Positions 9,388 to 18,760 of a stretch of DNA of 48,262 bases are shown piece by piece (the stretch's first letter is position 1; each line of letters begins with the position of its first letter). Under the pieces are notes generated by a model that was not told the DNA's origin, did not search any database, and saw only the letters and a program-made list of their open reading frames with translations. Origin of the DNA: Caulobacter sp. Its GTDB lineage: Bacteria; Pseudomonadota; Alphaproteobacteria; Caulobacterales; Caulobacteraceae. Where the stretch lies: contig JAUSMJ010000038.1 of NCBI GenBank assembly GCA_030645575.1, forward strand, positions 1-48,262, in the 5' to 3' direction. Both the position numbers and the translations under genes were made by a program.

Positions 9388-9720
9388 TCAGGCCGGCTGC
9401 ACGCCGGCTTCGTTGAGCCATTCGAGGATCTTCTGCTTGGGCATGGCGCCGACCTTCATCGAGGCCATCTGCCCGTCGCGGAACAGCATCATCGTCGGAA
9501 TGCCGCGCACGCCGTAGCGCGAGGGCGTGGTGGGGCTTTCCTCGATATTGACCTTGGCGATCACCACATGGTCGGCCAGCTCTTCGGAGATCTGGTCCAG
9601 GGCGGGGGCGATCTGCTTGCACGGCCCGCACCACTCCGCCCAGAAGTCCACCAGCACCGGCTTGTCGGACTGGAGCACGTCGCGCTCGAAGGATTCGTCG
9701 GTCACCTTGACGGTGCTCAT
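9388..9720 (-). CDS. trxA: Thioredoxin
   Basis: This 110-residue disulfide reductase has the WCGPCK active site (Cys31 and Cys34), the buried Asp of LVDFWAEW, the cis-proline loop VRGIPTMMLF, and GAMPKQKI at the end. The ATG at 9720 is preceded by GGGAGA at good spacing; a longer upstream frame is not thioredoxin-like. It follows addA after 74 bases and may share its transcript or have its own promoter in that gap. It ends next to a PalA element. It is the standard cytoplasmic type with no signal peptide. Confidence 0.97.
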   Translation of the reverse strand: MSTVKVTDESFERDVLQSDKPVLVDFWAEWCGPCKQIAPALDQISEELADHVVIAKVNIEESPTTPSRYGVRGIPTMMLFRDGQMASMKVGAMPKQKILEWLNEAGVQPA

Positions 9721-9794
9721 CGGTATTCTCCCGTTCGTCGCGCCGCTGGGCGCGCGTCGTTGAGCCAACGATGTAGGGCGGCCCCCGTTCCCTA

Positions 9795-12700
9795 TCAATG
9801 ACTCGTGGTCAGCTGGTCCAGTGTCCGCGTGATCATGTTTTCTGGAACCGGCATCAGGCGCGGTCCATCGGTCCATACCAGCGCCGCCTCGATCCGCCGT
9901 CCAGGGAAGATTTCGGCCAGCACGGCGGCATAGAGCGCCATCTGCGCGCGATAGGCGAAATCGGCGTCCTCGATGCGGGCCGGGGCCGGGCGGTTGGTCT
10001 TATAGTCGATCACCAGCACCCGGTCCGGCGTGACCAGCAGCCGGTCGACCCGGCCGGACACGCCCAGACCCGCCGGCAGGCGCGGCGAGGTCCCGGCGAT
10101 CGCCGACTCGGCGCGGCTGCCCGGTCCGAACACGTCGGCGAACACCGGATCTTCCAGAACGCCGAAGGCTGCGGCGGTCATTTCCGCCCTCTGGCCCGGG
10201 GTCAGGTCCGGCTCGCGGTCGAGCAGCCGGGCGGCCGCGGCGCGGCGCTCGTCCGGAGCCACGTCGGGCAACAGCTGCAGCAGCCGGTGGATCAGGTCGC
10301 CCCGCCGGAACCGGCCAAGGCCCAGCGGCGCGTCCAGCGGCGAGGGCGCGGGGCCCCGCTCCCGCTCGGCCACCTGGGACGGCGAGGCGTAGCGCAGGAT
10401 CGCCGATTCGGCCGGCGCGGGCCGCCGGACCCAGTCGGGCAGGGCGGCCGCGAGGGCCGCCTTGGGCGCCGCGCCGGGCCGCTGAAGCGGGTCGGGGCCG
10501 AAGCGCTGGATCTCCATTTCACCGATGCGGGCCGGCCGCACGCCATCGGCGGTCGTAGGATGGACAAAGGCGTTCCGCATCGCGCCGTACCAGCCGGCGA
10601 CGGCCTCGTCCTTCGTCCTGGCGTCGATGCGGCCGCACAGCACCAGCCGGTCGCGGGCCCGCGTCAGGGCGACATAGAGCAGACGCCAGGCCTCGTCCTC
10701 GTCCCGGTCCTTGCGCAGCTGGCGGGCGGCGGCGCTGGCCGGGCAGTCGTCGGCCGTGCGGGCGCACCACAGAAAGCCGCCCCGCGCCGTCGCCAGCAGG
10801 GGCGAGCCCTGACTGCTCGGCCGCACCGTCGTCTCGGGCAGGAAGACGATCGGCGCCTCCAGCCCCTTGGAGCCGTGGGCGGTCATCACCCGCACCTCGT
10901 CGGCCCCGCTCTCAAGCTCGCGTTTGACGCTGACGTCGAGGTCGGCGAAGGCGGCGACCAGCCGCTCCAGGTCGAACAGGCCGCGCCGCTCGGCGGCCAG
11001 GGCGCGGGCGAGGAACTCGTCCAGCACGTCGCCGGCCTCCGATCCCAGCCGCGTGGTCATGCGCGCGCGCATCGAGCGGCCGGCCGCGTCGGTCAGGCCC
11101 AGCACGCGGCGATAGAAGTCGAACGGCCGGTGGGCCCGGGCCAGGGTCTGGACGGCCGCCAGCCGGTCCCGCACCGCCCGCCAGACCGGCCGCTCGTCGG
11201 CGCGGCCGGTCAGCACCGCCCACAGCGTCGTCTTGGCCCGGCCATGGGCGAGGGCGAACAGGTCGTCGTCGTCCAGCCCACAGAACGGGCTTTTCAGCAG
11301 CGCGGCCAGCGTCAGATCATCGTGCGGCGCCAGGGTGAAGCGGGCCAGGGCGATCAGGTCGTCGAAGGCGATGTGGGCCGACAGCGACAGCCGGTCGGCG
11401 CCGGCCACCGGCACGCCGCGCTGCTTGAGCTCGCGCAGGATCTCCTCGAACAGAGTCTTGCGCCGCCGGACCAGGATCAGCACGTCGCCGAACCGCGCCG
11501 GACGCCAGTCGCCCAAGCCACCGTCCGGGCGGGGCAGGTCCTTGTCGAAGACGGCGTCGCCGCGGGCGACCAGGGCCTGGATCTCGCTGGCGATCTTCAC
11601 CGCCAGCCGCTTGTTGGCGCTGGTCCCCGAGGCGGCGTCGAGTGGGTCGGTCCAGGCGCCGCGATCCTCGCCGGGCTCCTCCCGCTCCAGCGGCCACAGA
11701 TCGACGCAGCCGTCGTGCTCGCGGAACGGCTGATGGACAATGACGTCCTCGTTCCGTGGCGCGGGGACGCCCCGTCGCGTTTCGGGGGCCGTGAACATCG
11801 CATCGACATAGGTCAGCACCTGCCGGGTCGACCGGAAGGACAGGGTCAGCGGCACCACCCGCGAATCGAGCCCCGCCGCCCGGATCAGCCCGTCGTAGCG
11901 GCGGGTCTCGGCGATCAGCCGCTCCGGATCGGCCCCCTGGAACGAATAGATCGACTGCTTCTCGTCGCCGACGATGAACAGGCTGCGGGCGAGTGTCCCC
12001 TCGGCCGGCAGACCCGCGCCGGCGAAGAATTCGGCCGTCAGCCGGTTGAGGATGTCCCACTGCTCGGGCGCGGTGTCCTGGGCCTCATCGACGAGGATGT
12101 GGTCGATGCCGCCGTCCAACTTGTAGAGCACCCAGGCCGCGTCCGGCCGGTGCTCGACCAGGGCCCGCGTGCGCTCGACGAGGTCGGCGAAGTCCAGCGC
12201 GCGGCGAGCGGTCTTGGCCGCCTCGTATTCGCGGGCGTAGACGGCCGCCAGGGCCAGCACCATGACCGTGTCCTGGGCCACGCGAGCGGACTTCGCCCGC
12301 ACCAGCGCCTGGTGGATGCGCGTCTGTTCGGCGATCAGCCAGTCGGCGACAGCGGGGTCGATCGACTTCGTCGACAGGCTGGCGCGGGGCTCGCCCTTGG
12401 CGGTGAAGCACAGCTTGCGGACCACGTCGGGGACGCTGGCGCCACGCGCGGCCGCCTCGGCGATTTCCGCGCACAGGCCGCCGTTGGCCAGATCGGACTT
12501 CATCCTGCTGGCCAGCAGCACGGTCGCGGCCCGGCGCCAGACCGCAGCCTCGATGGCCGGCGGCGACAGGGCCTCCGCCTCGATGACCTCCGGGTCTTCC
12601 ATGCCATCGAGGCCGCAGGCCTCCGCCACGGCCGCCGGCAGCCCCGCCAGCCCGCCGCACAGCGCGACATAGTCGGCCAGGGCCGCGCGGCGCTCCTCGA

Positions 12701-13283
12701 AGGCGCGGAACATCGCCTCGAACCGCTCGATGTCGAGCGCGACTGACAGGCGCGCATAGGCGTCGGCCACCAGTCCCGGCTCGTCCAGGGCCTGGTGCGC
12801 CAGGTTTGCGCGGGCCTCCCGGGCGATCAGGGCCGCCTCGGCCTCGTCCATGATCTCGAAGGTCGGGGAGATGGCCGCCTCGACCGGAAACCGCCGCAGC
12901 AGCTTCTCGCAGAAGGCGTGGATGGTCTGGATCTTCAGTCCGCCCGGCGTTTCCAGCGCCTTGGCGAACAGCTTGCGCGCCTCGGACAGCCGCAGGTCGT
13001 CCGCCGGGGCCTCGCCCTCGCCGGCCAGGGCCGTCAGCTCCGCCCGCAGTTTGTCGTTGTCCATCACCGACCAGTCGCCCAGCCGGCGGAACAGCCGGTG
13101 CTGCATCTCCGCCGCCGCCGCCCGGGTGTAGGTGACGCACAGGATCGCCTCGGGCCGCACCTTGCGCAGCAGCAGCCGCGCCACCCGGTCGATCAGGGTT
13201 TTGGTCTTGCCGGTTCCGGCGTTGGCCGTGACGAAGGCGTTGATCGTCGGATCGGCGGCCAGGGTCTGGTTGAGCAGGCTCAT
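9795..13283 (-). CDS. addA: Double-strand break repair helicase/nuclease AddA
   Basis: AddA is the RecB-like subunit of the AddAB complex that unwinds and resects DNA ends for RecA. The 1162 residues hold a UvrD-type helicase and a C-terminal RecB nuclease. Visible motifs are Walker A NAGTGKTKTLIDR near residue 20, CVTYTRAAAAEMQ (motif Ia), LVDEAQDTAPEQW (motif II), GDEKQSIYSFQGADP (III), LTLSFRSTRQVL (IV), VMTAHGSKGLEAPIV (V), LLYVALTRARDRL (VI) and the nuclease VLVIDYKTNRP. The ATG at 13283 overlaps the addB stop as ATGA, so the two subunits are translationally coupled. A longer frame to 13370 lies inside addB and is rejected. Confidence 0.96.
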   Translation of the reverse strand: MSLLNQTLAADPTINAFVTANAGTGKTKTLIDRVARLLLRKVRPEAILCVTYTRAAAAEMQHRLFRRLGDWSVMDNDKLRAELTALAGEGEAPADDLRLSEARKLFAKALETPGGLKIQTIHAFCEKLLRRFPVEAAISPTFEIMDEAEAALIAREARANLAHQALDEPGLVADAYARLSVALDIERFEAMFRAFEERRAALADYVALCGGLAGLPAAVAEACGLDGMEDPEVIEAEALSPPAIEAAVWRRAATVLLASRMKSDLANGGLCAEIAEAAARGASVPDVVRKLCFTAKGEPRASLSTKSIDPAVADWLIAEQTRIHQALVRAKSARVAQDTVMVLALAAVYAREYEAAKTARRALDFADLVERTRALVEHRPDAAWVLYKLDGGIDHILVDEAQDTAPEQWDILNRLTAEFFAGAGLPAEGTLARSLFIVGDEKQSIYSFQGADPERLIAETRRYDGLIRAAGLDSRVVPLTLSFRSTRQVLTYVDAMFTAPETRRGVPAPRNEDVIVHQPFREHDGCVDLWPLEREEPGEDRGAWTDPLDAASGTSANKRLAVKIASEIQALVARGDAVFDKDLPRPDGGLGDWRPARFGDVLILVRRRKTLFEEILRELKQRGVPVAGADRLSLSAHIAFDDLIALARFTLAPHDDLTLAALLKSPFCGLDDDDLFALAHGRAKTTLWAVLTGRADERPVWRAVRDRLAAVQTLARAHRPFDFYRRVLGLTDAAGRSMRARMTTRLGSEAGDVLDEFLARALAAERRGLFDLERLVAAFADLDVSVKRELESGADEVRVMTAHGSKGLEAPIVFLPETTVRPSSQGSPLLATARGGFLWCARTADDCPASAAARQLRKDRDEDEAWRLLYVALTRARDRLVLCGRIDARTKDEAVAGWYGAMRNAFVHPTTADGVRPARIGEMEIQRFGPDPLQRPGAAPKAALAAALPDWVRRPAPAESAILRYASPSQVAERERGPAPSPLDAPLGLGRFRRGDLIHRLLQLLPDVAPDERRAAAARLLDREPDLTPGQRAEMTAAAFGVLEDPVFADVFGPGSRAESAIAGTSPRLPAGLGVSGRVDRLLVTPDRVLVIDYKTNRPAPARIEDADFAYRAQMALYAAVLAEIFPGRRIEAALVWTDGPRLMPVPENMITRTLDQLTTSH

Positions 13284-16273
13284 TCGTCGCCTCCCTCGCC
13301 GTCGCCGCCGGTCGACCATTCGAACACCCGCGCCAGGTGATCGTAGTCGCCCGGGTATTCCTTGACCCACTGGGGCGCGACCCTCGACGGATAGCCGCGA
13401 CGGGGATCCTCGTAGAGGGTCAGCAACTCGACGGCCCCGGCCAGGGCCGCCTCGGTCGCGTCCTCGCTGTCGGGGCCCGAGGCCTTGCGCACGATTTCCT
13501 CGCCCGGCGGCTTGCGGCCGGTGACGCGCAGATAGGTCAGGTCGCCGGGCTCGGCCCTGAACGCGCCGAACCCGCCGCGCCGCAGGATGGCGGCGGTCAG
13601 CGTCAGCTGCGGCGAGAACCCGGCGTCGATCTGCCGTTCGGACGGCGCGCCGCCGGTCTTGAAATCCAGCACATGGCCCCGGCCGTCGGCGGTCACCTCG
13701 ATGCGGTCGGCGCGGGCGGTGATCCTGATGACGCGATCGCCGATGGTCAGGTCGAGCACGCCCTTCCGCTCGACATGGATGGCCCGGCCATCGGCGCGGC
13801 GCTGGCGCTCGAGGTTGGTCGCCCAGACCCCGGCCTCGCGGGCCAGGGCCCGTTCGCGGGCCAGCGACGCGCGCGGCAGGCCCTTTTCGACCAGGGCGGC
13901 CTCGTAGAGGGTCTGGAACAGGGCCGGGGCGTCGGCCGGTTCACCGGTCGCCCAGGCCGCGGCGAAATCCTCGAACGCCTTGTGGATGGCGCTGCCGCGC
14001 GCCTTGACCTCGACCGGCTCGTCGGGACGCTCCAGCGGATAGAGGCGCAGGATGTCCCGGGCCCAGACGGCGTAAGGATCGCGGGTCAGGGTCTCGATGC
14101 GCGTGACGGCCAGCTCGCCGGGACGGGCCGCCAGCGGCGGAACCGGACAGGGCCGCGGAAAAGGACTGTAGCGTCCGGGAGTGTCCAGCGCCCGCGCCCA
14201 GTCCAGCACCTCGGGCCGTCCGGGCAGGTCGATGCCGGCCCCGCGCGCCAAGGTTCGCAGGCGCCACAGCCAGCGCGACTCCACGGCCGGCGAGCCCTCG
14301 CGCCGCAGGCTGTGGACCAGCACCACGTCCGGGGCGCAGGCCGCCTGGGCGAAGTCGTGCGCCGTCAGTCCCAGCCGCCGCTCGGGCGCCGGCACGCCCA
14401 GTGTCTCGCGCATCGGCCGCGACAGGAATGGATCGACCGGCGCGCCCTGTGGCCAGACGCCATCCTCCAGCCCCGCAAGCACCAGCCGGTCGGAGCGGAT
14501 CAGCCGCGCTTCCAGCGCCCCGAGAATCCGCACCCGGGGATGGGTCTCGCCCGCCGCCCGCACGCTGCCGTCGGCCAGCAGGCGGCCGATCAGGTCAGCG
14601 AAGCCGCGCGGCGAGACGGGCGGCAGGTCCCGGCCGTTGGCGATCAGGCCAGCCAGCAGCATCGACGCCGCCTCGCCCGCCCCGCCGGCCCAGGCCGCCT
14701 CGCCGGCCAGGGCCTCCAGGGCGCCGACCAGGGCGTGGACGGCCGCGTCAACCTCGGCCTCGCCATCCGCGAACGGCGCGGCCGCCCCGTCCAGCGCCGC
14801 CAGCAGGTCGTCGATCAGCGCGGCCGCCTCGGGCAGGTCGGACAAGCGTCCCCGCAGGATCTCGCGATCGGCGGCGCGAGCCCCGCGCAGGCGGCCGTTG
14901 TCGTTGGTCTTCGGCGTTTCGAGCGCGGCGATCAGCGGCGCCAGCGTCGCGGGTTCGCGGTCGAGTCGGGTCAGGGGATGCTTGAGGATGGCCAGCAGCA
15001 GCACCGGCGACAGCGGATCGACCGTCCAGTCCGCCACCAGCCGCGCCAGCACCCCGACGGGGAAGCCGGACAGCGGTTCACCGGCCGAGGAGTCGGCCGC
15101 CACGCCGAACTGCGCCAGCCGCGCGCTGACCCGACGGGCCAGCGCCAGGTCCGGCGTCACCAGGGCGGCGGTGCGGCCGGGGATCTCCAGCGTCTCGCGC
15201 AGCAGCAGGGCGCAGACGTCGGCGGCCTCCTCCTCCTGCCGGGCGGCGATCACGGACAGGCCCTTGAGCCCCTCGACCATGGGATCGACGCCGGCCGCCT
15301 CGCCCTCACGGCGGAATTTCGCCAGCACGTCGCGCCAGTCGGCCGTGGCCTCCGCGGGCCTCAGGGCCTCGTTGATCAGGCGCCGCCGCCAGCGTCCGGC
15401 CGAATCGGCGTCCGGCCGCCAGGTCGTCACGTCGGCGCGGGTCACGCCGGCCCGGGCCAGCAGCCGCTTCATCGCCCCCTGCGGGTGCTGGTCATCGACC
15501 TTGTCCCAGGCGTCATCGGCGAGGCCTTCGTCGAGCCCGGGCAGGATGACCGCGCCCTTCGGACAGCCGGCGATCACCGCCAGCAGGTCGGCCGTCGCCG
15601 GGGCCGTGCCGGTCGAGCCGGCGGCGATCAGCGGATGGGTCGGCGGGTGGCTCGTCCATTGCGCGGCCAGGGCCCGCAGCAGTCGCACGCGGCGCCAGGT
15701 GACATCGACCAGCCCCATCGCCGCCAGCCGCGCGGGCCAGGCCTCCAGCGCCACCCGCAGCACCTCGGCCGAGCGGCGCCAGTGGGCGGCCATGTCGAAG
15801 GCGACCAGCTGGTCCAGCTTCGCGGCGGGGTCCTTGACCTCCTCGATCTGCAGGCTGTCGAGGAAACGGCCGAGCGCGTCGGCCATCTCCAGCGCGCCGG
15901 CGGCGTCGAGGTGGCGGCCCAGATCCTTGCGCTCCGCCACCAGCCGCGCCAGCTCGAAACGGCGGCGCAGCGGATCAATGGCGGGGGGGATGTCGAGCGA
16001 CAGGTCGCCCGGCTCGAACGGCGGCTCGCCCTCGTCCAGGTCGCCGATGGCGCGGATCTGCGGCAGCAGCACCGCCCGCCCCTCGGCCGCGCCGACGAAG
16101 GCCTCGGCCAGGGCCCGGGCGCCGCGCCGGGTGGGGGTGAACACGACCGCCCCGGCCAGGGCCTCGGGGTCGGGCAGCATCGCCAGCAGGCCGGCGGCGA
16201 GATCGTCGAGAAACGGCCGGTGGGCCGGGATCGAGAACCAGCGGGGCGCCGGACGCTCGAACATGTCGGTCAT
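13280..16273 (-). CDS. addB: Double-strand break repair protein AddB
   Basis: This is the second subunit of AddAB, 997 residues from the ATG at 16273. It begins with FSIPAHRPFLDDLAAGLL and FTPTRRGARALAEAF, where a degenerate helicase-like N-terminal domain stands in for a Walker site. The C-terminal RecB-type nuclease motif is HVLDFKTGGAPSE followed by SPQLTLTAAIL. The iron-sulfur cysteines of Firmicutes AddB are missing: the usual RCPY is TRDPY and there is no C-terminal Cys cluster, as expected for the alphaproteobacterial type. Its start overlaps the murU stop and its stop overlaps the addA start, both as ATGA. Confidence 0.93.
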   Translation of the reverse strand: MTDMFERPAPRWFSIPAHRPFLDDLAAGLLAMLPDPEALAGAVVFTPTRRGARALAEAFVGAAEGRAVLLPQIRAIGDLDEGEPPFEPGDLSLDIPPAIDPLRRRFELARLVAERKDLGRHLDAAGALEMADALGRFLDSLQIEEVKDPAAKLDQLVAFDMAAHWRRSAEVLRVALEAWPARLAAMGLVDVTWRRVRLLRALAAQWTSHPPTHPLIAAGSTGTAPATADLLAVIAGCPKGAVILPGLDEGLADDAWDKVDDQHPQGAMKRLLARAGVTRADVTTWRPDADSAGRWRRRLINEALRPAEATADWRDVLAKFRREGEAAGVDPMVEGLKGLSVIAARQEEEAADVCALLLRETLEIPGRTAALVTPDLALARRVSARLAQFGVAADSSAGEPLSGFPVGVLARLVADWTVDPLSPVLLLAILKHPLTRLDREPATLAPLIAALETPKTNDNGRLRGARAADREILRGRLSDLPEAAALIDDLLAALDGAAAPFADGEAEVDAAVHALVGALEALAGEAAWAGGAGEAASMLLAGLIANGRDLPPVSPRGFADLIGRLLADGSVRAAGETHPRVRILGALEARLIRSDRLVLAGLEDGVWPQGAPVDPFLSRPMRETLGVPAPERRLGLTAHDFAQAACAPDVVLVHSLRREGSPAVESRWLWRLRTLARGAGIDLPGRPEVLDWARALDTPGRYSPFPRPCPVPPLAARPGELAVTRIETLTRDPYAVWARDILRLYPLERPDEPVEVKARGSAIHKAFEDFAAAWATGEPADAPALFQTLYEAALVEKGLPRASLARERALAREAGVWATNLERQRRADGRAIHVERKGVLDLTIGDRVIRITARADRIEVTADGRGHVLDFKTGGAPSERQIDAGFSPQLTLTAAILRRGGFGAFRAEPGDLTYLRVTGRKPPGEEIVRKASGPDSEDATEAALAGAVELLTLYEDPRRGYPSRVAPQWVKEYPGDYDHLARVFEWSTGGDGEGGDE

Positions 16274-17016
16274 TCGGCCAGCCTGGCCTCGGCCGCGTCG
16301 CGGGCCAGCGGATCGCCGACATGCATCCAGTCGCCGACCATCACCGATCCGTGCAGGCGCCCGGCGGCGATCCAGTCGCCCCAGAGTCCGCCGCCGCCGG
16401 GAAACAGGCCGAAGGCGGTTTCCGGGTGGGCGTAGATGGGGCGCGGATCGACGATATGGACGCCCATGTAGTTGAGCGGCGCGGCGGTCGCGCCGCGCGA
16501 CCGGCGTCCCTCCAGCCGACCGTCGGCGGCGAGGAAGAAATCGCCCGGGCCGTCGAACCCCGAGGTTCGCTCCATGCGCGCGAGCATCAGCCGGGCTGTC
16601 ATCCGTTCCGGGTCGAACCCCCGGCAGAGATCGACGATGGCCATCGCCGGCGGTTCGCGATCCTCGATCCAGACGCTGTCGATGTTGGCCACCAGGATCG
16701 GCGCGTCGCCCGCGAGTCGGCGGGCGAACTTGATGCCGCCGCCGGTCTCCAGCGGTTCGGGATGATCGCGTTCGTCCGAGATCGCGACGGTCGGTCCGTC
16801 CTGTCGTCGCGCCAGGTGATCGATCAGGGCGTCGGCGAAGGCGTGGACGTTTACCACGGCCCGCTCGACTCCCGCCTCGGCCAGGCGGTCCAGCATGTGG
16901 TCGATCAGCGCCCGGCCGCCGACCTCGACCAGGGCCTTGGGCCGGTCGTCGGTCAGAGGCCGCATGCGGGTGCCCAGCCCCGCGGCCAGCACGATCGCGG
17001 TCTTCGGCGCGCTCAT
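16270..17016 (-). CDS. murU: N-acetylmuramate alpha-1-phosphate uridylyltransferase (MurU-type)
   Basis: This 248-residue sugar-1-phosphate nucleotidyltransferase has the signature VLAAGLGTRMRPLTDDRPKAL at the N-terminus, then ETGGGIKFARRL and a metal-site Asp in LVANIDSVW. C-terminal elements are YMGVHIVDPRPI and WMHVGDPL. With the AmgK-like kinase directly upstream, the likely role is making UDP-MurNAc from recycled MurNAc-1-phosphate. This bypasses de novo synthesis and is linked to fosfomycin tolerance in organisms with the pathway. ATGA overlaps occur on both sides. The sugar specificity rests on context and resemblance; another NDP-sugar pyrophosphorylase activity is possible. Confidence 0.85.
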   Translation of the reverse strand: MSAPKTAIVLAAGLGTRMRPLTDDRPKALVEVGGRALIDHMLDRLAEAGVERAVVNVHAFADALIDHLARRQDGPTVAISDERDHPEPLETGGGIKFARRLAGDAPILVANIDSVWIEDREPPAMAIVDLCRGFDPERMTARLMLARMERTSGFDGPGDFFLAADGRLEGRRSRGATAAPLNYMGVHIVDPRPIYAHPETAFGLFPGGGGLWGDWIAAGRLHGSVMVGDWMHVGDPLARDAAEARLAE

Positions 17017-18107
17017 GCCCGCGCCTCCGCCGGGACATGGCGGTCAAACCAGCGCCGCAGCCCTTCCATGCCCGGCGCCGCGAGGTCGCGCTCAAGCGCC
17101 CGCCAGGTGCGGGGCATGTACTCGCGGTATTGCGGCCGACCGAGCAGGACCTGCCGGGCGAACACCCGGCCCAGGATGCGGGCGGCGTTCGAGGCGGCAA
17201 GGGCGCGATAGTCGCCGAGGAATCCGTCGCGATTGAGGGCAGGTCGGGCGGCCAGATAGCGATCGAGCATCGCGGCTTCGAGCTCGGGAGACACATCCCG
17301 GCGGGCGTCCTGCAGCAGATGCAGCAGGTCCCAGGCCGGATGGGCGCGCAGGGCGTCCTGGAAGTCGAGCAGCCCGACACGGGCGACGCCGCCGCGGTCC
17401 GGCAGCCAGAGAAGGTTCTGGGCATGATAGTCGCGGTGGGCGAAGACCGTCGCGCCGGCCTCGCCGCGCACCCAGACCGGGGCCCAGAGCGCGTCCCACT
17501 CGGCGACCGCTTCGGGCGTGAAGGCGGGGATACCCGCGAACCGCGGCCAGAATTCGAGGAAGGTGTCGGTGGCGATTTTGAGGGCCAGTGTGTCGTAGGT
17601 CAGCAGCGGCCAGCGCACGTCATCGACGGCGAGCACGTCCGGCGGCGCCTCGGCGTGCAGCGCGGCCTGCAGATCGACGGCGGTCTCGTACAGTGGCCTC
17701 TCGGCCTGACCGTCGGCGATCAGGGTGGCGAACAGGCCATCGCCCAGGTCCTCCAACACCGCCAACCCGGTCTCGATGTCGAAAGCGAGGATGTTGGGCG
17801 CGGAGAGGCCGCGCTCGCGCAGGTAGGCGGCCGTGGTCACGAACGCCGCGACCGAACCAGCAGCCAGCCGCGCGGCGGCGTTGTAGCCCAGGGCCAGCCG
17901 CTGCGCCTCGGTCGCGCCGGGCGTACAGATCGCGGTCTCAAGCGCCGGCGGTTGGTCCATGAAGATCAGACTGCCGCCGCCGTCCGGGGGATATATCCGC
18001 TCGTAGGCGCGGGTCGAGGCGTCGCCGCTCAGGGCTTCGCGGCGCGCGTCGCCGAAGCCATGGGTCGTCAGAAAAGCGGCCTTGGCGGCCTCCCGCTCAG
18101 AACTCAA
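17013..18107 (-). CDS. amgK: Anomeric MurNAc/GlcNAc kinase (AmgK-type)
   Basis: This 364-residue aminoglycoside-phosphotransferase-fold kinase has the N-terminal SGDASTRAYERIYP (nucleotide loop), catalytic VFAHRDYHAQNLLWLP, and metal-binding GLLDFQDALRAHPAWDLLHLL. C-terminal features are RILGRVFARQVLLGRPQY and YMPRTWRALERDL. In the known pathway AmgK phosphorylates MurNAc at C1 for MurU, which is the next gene and overlaps by ATGA. It overlaps the tsaE end by 11 bases. The pairing is what separates it from antibiotic-modifying relatives; no resistance role is implied. Confidence 0.87.
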   Translation of the reverse strand: MSSEREAAKAAFLTTHGFGDARREALSGDASTRAYERIYPPDGGGSLIFMDQPPALETAICTPGATEAQRLALGYNAAARLAAGSVAAFVTTAAYLRERGLSAPNILAFDIETGLAVLEDLGDGLFATLIADGQAERPLYETAVDLQAALHAEAPPDVLAVDDVRWPLLTYDTLALKIATDTFLEFWPRFAGIPAFTPEAVAEWDALWAPVWVRGEAGATVFAHRDYHAQNLLWLPDRGGVARVGLLDFQDALRAHPAWDLLHLLQDARRDVSPELEAAMLDRYLAARPALNRDGFLGDYRALAASNAARILGRVFARQVLLGRPQYREYMPRTWRALERDLAAPGMEGLRRWFDRHVPAEARA

Positions 18108-18558
18108 GCGTCCGTCCCTTCCATGCGCCGTGAGGGGTCAGCCGCGCGCGGCGCGTCTCACCCCCGTCCTCGAGACTGATCTCTATATCGAGTCGGTCGG
18201 GCGGCAGCCGCCCCTCCAGCCGCCCGGGCCACTCGACCAGCGCCGCCCCCTCGTCGAGCGCCTCGTCCAGGCCGATCTCGAAGGCCTCGTCGGGGCCGGT
18301 CAGGCGGTAGAGGTCGAAATGGGCCAGCGGGAAGGCCGCCGTCTCGTAGAACTGCACCAGGGTAAAGGTCGGGCTGGGCACGTCCTCGTCGGGCCGCGTC
18401 AACGCCCGCACCAGGGCCCGAGCCAGCGTCGACTTCCCGGCCCCCAGCGGTCCCGACAGGCAGATGGCTTCTCCATCGCGCAGGACGCCAGCCAGGACCA
18501 CGCCCAGCCGCGCGGTCGCGGCTTCGTCCGGCAGGGAGATCTCGGCGGGGGGGGTCAT
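18097..18558 (-). CDS. tsaE: tRNA threonylcarbamoyladenosine biosynthesis ATPase TsaE
   Basis: This 153-residue P-loop ATPase is needed with TsaB, TsaC and TsaD for t6A37 modification of ANN-decoding tRNAs. The Walker A is LSGPLGAGKSTLARALVR, then PSPTFTLVQFYE, HFDLYRLTGPDE and VEWPGRLEGRLP, all in the family order. The start at 18558 is ATG. It leads the tsaE-amgK-murU-addB-addA-trxA train. A PalA element lies in the gap beyond its start, downstream of the next minus-strand gene. Confidence 0.95.
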   Translation of the reverse strand: MTPPAEISLPDEAATARLGVVLAGVLRDGEAICLSGPLGAGKSTLARALVRALTRPDEDVPSPTFTLVQFYETAAFPLAHFDLYRLTGPDEAFEIGLDEALDEGAALVEWPGRLEGRLPPDRLDIEISLEDGGETRRARLTPHGAWKGRTLEF

Positions 18559-18619
18559 ACCCTCGACATACGGTCAGATCGCCTTCGTGGCGACACCCTT
18601 ATGGACCCCCACCTCTGCC

Positions 18620-18744
18620 GTCATGGCCCGACTTGTTCGGGCCACCCATGGACACGAGAGAACCCGGTATTCCCTGGCCCCACCGACCGCGTTCAATCCG
18701 CCCGTTCACCACGCATGGGTGGCCCGAACAAGTCGGGCCATGAC
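18620..18744. repeat. PalA palindromic element, copy 2
   Basis: The left arm starts gtcatggcccgacttgttcg at 18620 and the complementary right arm ends at 18744, with about 70 unlike bases between. It lies in the 202-base gap between the acyltransferase stop (18761) and tsaE start (18558), so it is the 3' end of the acyltransferase transcript. Its arms match copy 1 and extend by a few more paired bases (ccacccatg / catgggtgg). Confidence 0.9.
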
Positions 18745-18760
18745 GGGAAGAAAAATGAGA

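Noticed and set aside
9798..12746. Long plus-strand open frame opposite addA, and a similar one at 13337-16435 opposite addB
   Set aside because: They are antisense shadows of GC-rich genes; Arg/Gln/Gly/His-rich translation without domains, while addA and addB have full motif sets.
16274..17425. Extended addB frame covering murU and part of amgK
   Set aside because: The AddB family N-terminus begins at the ATG at 16273, which overlaps the murU stop; the extension is the antisense-free out-of-frame reading of murU/amgK.
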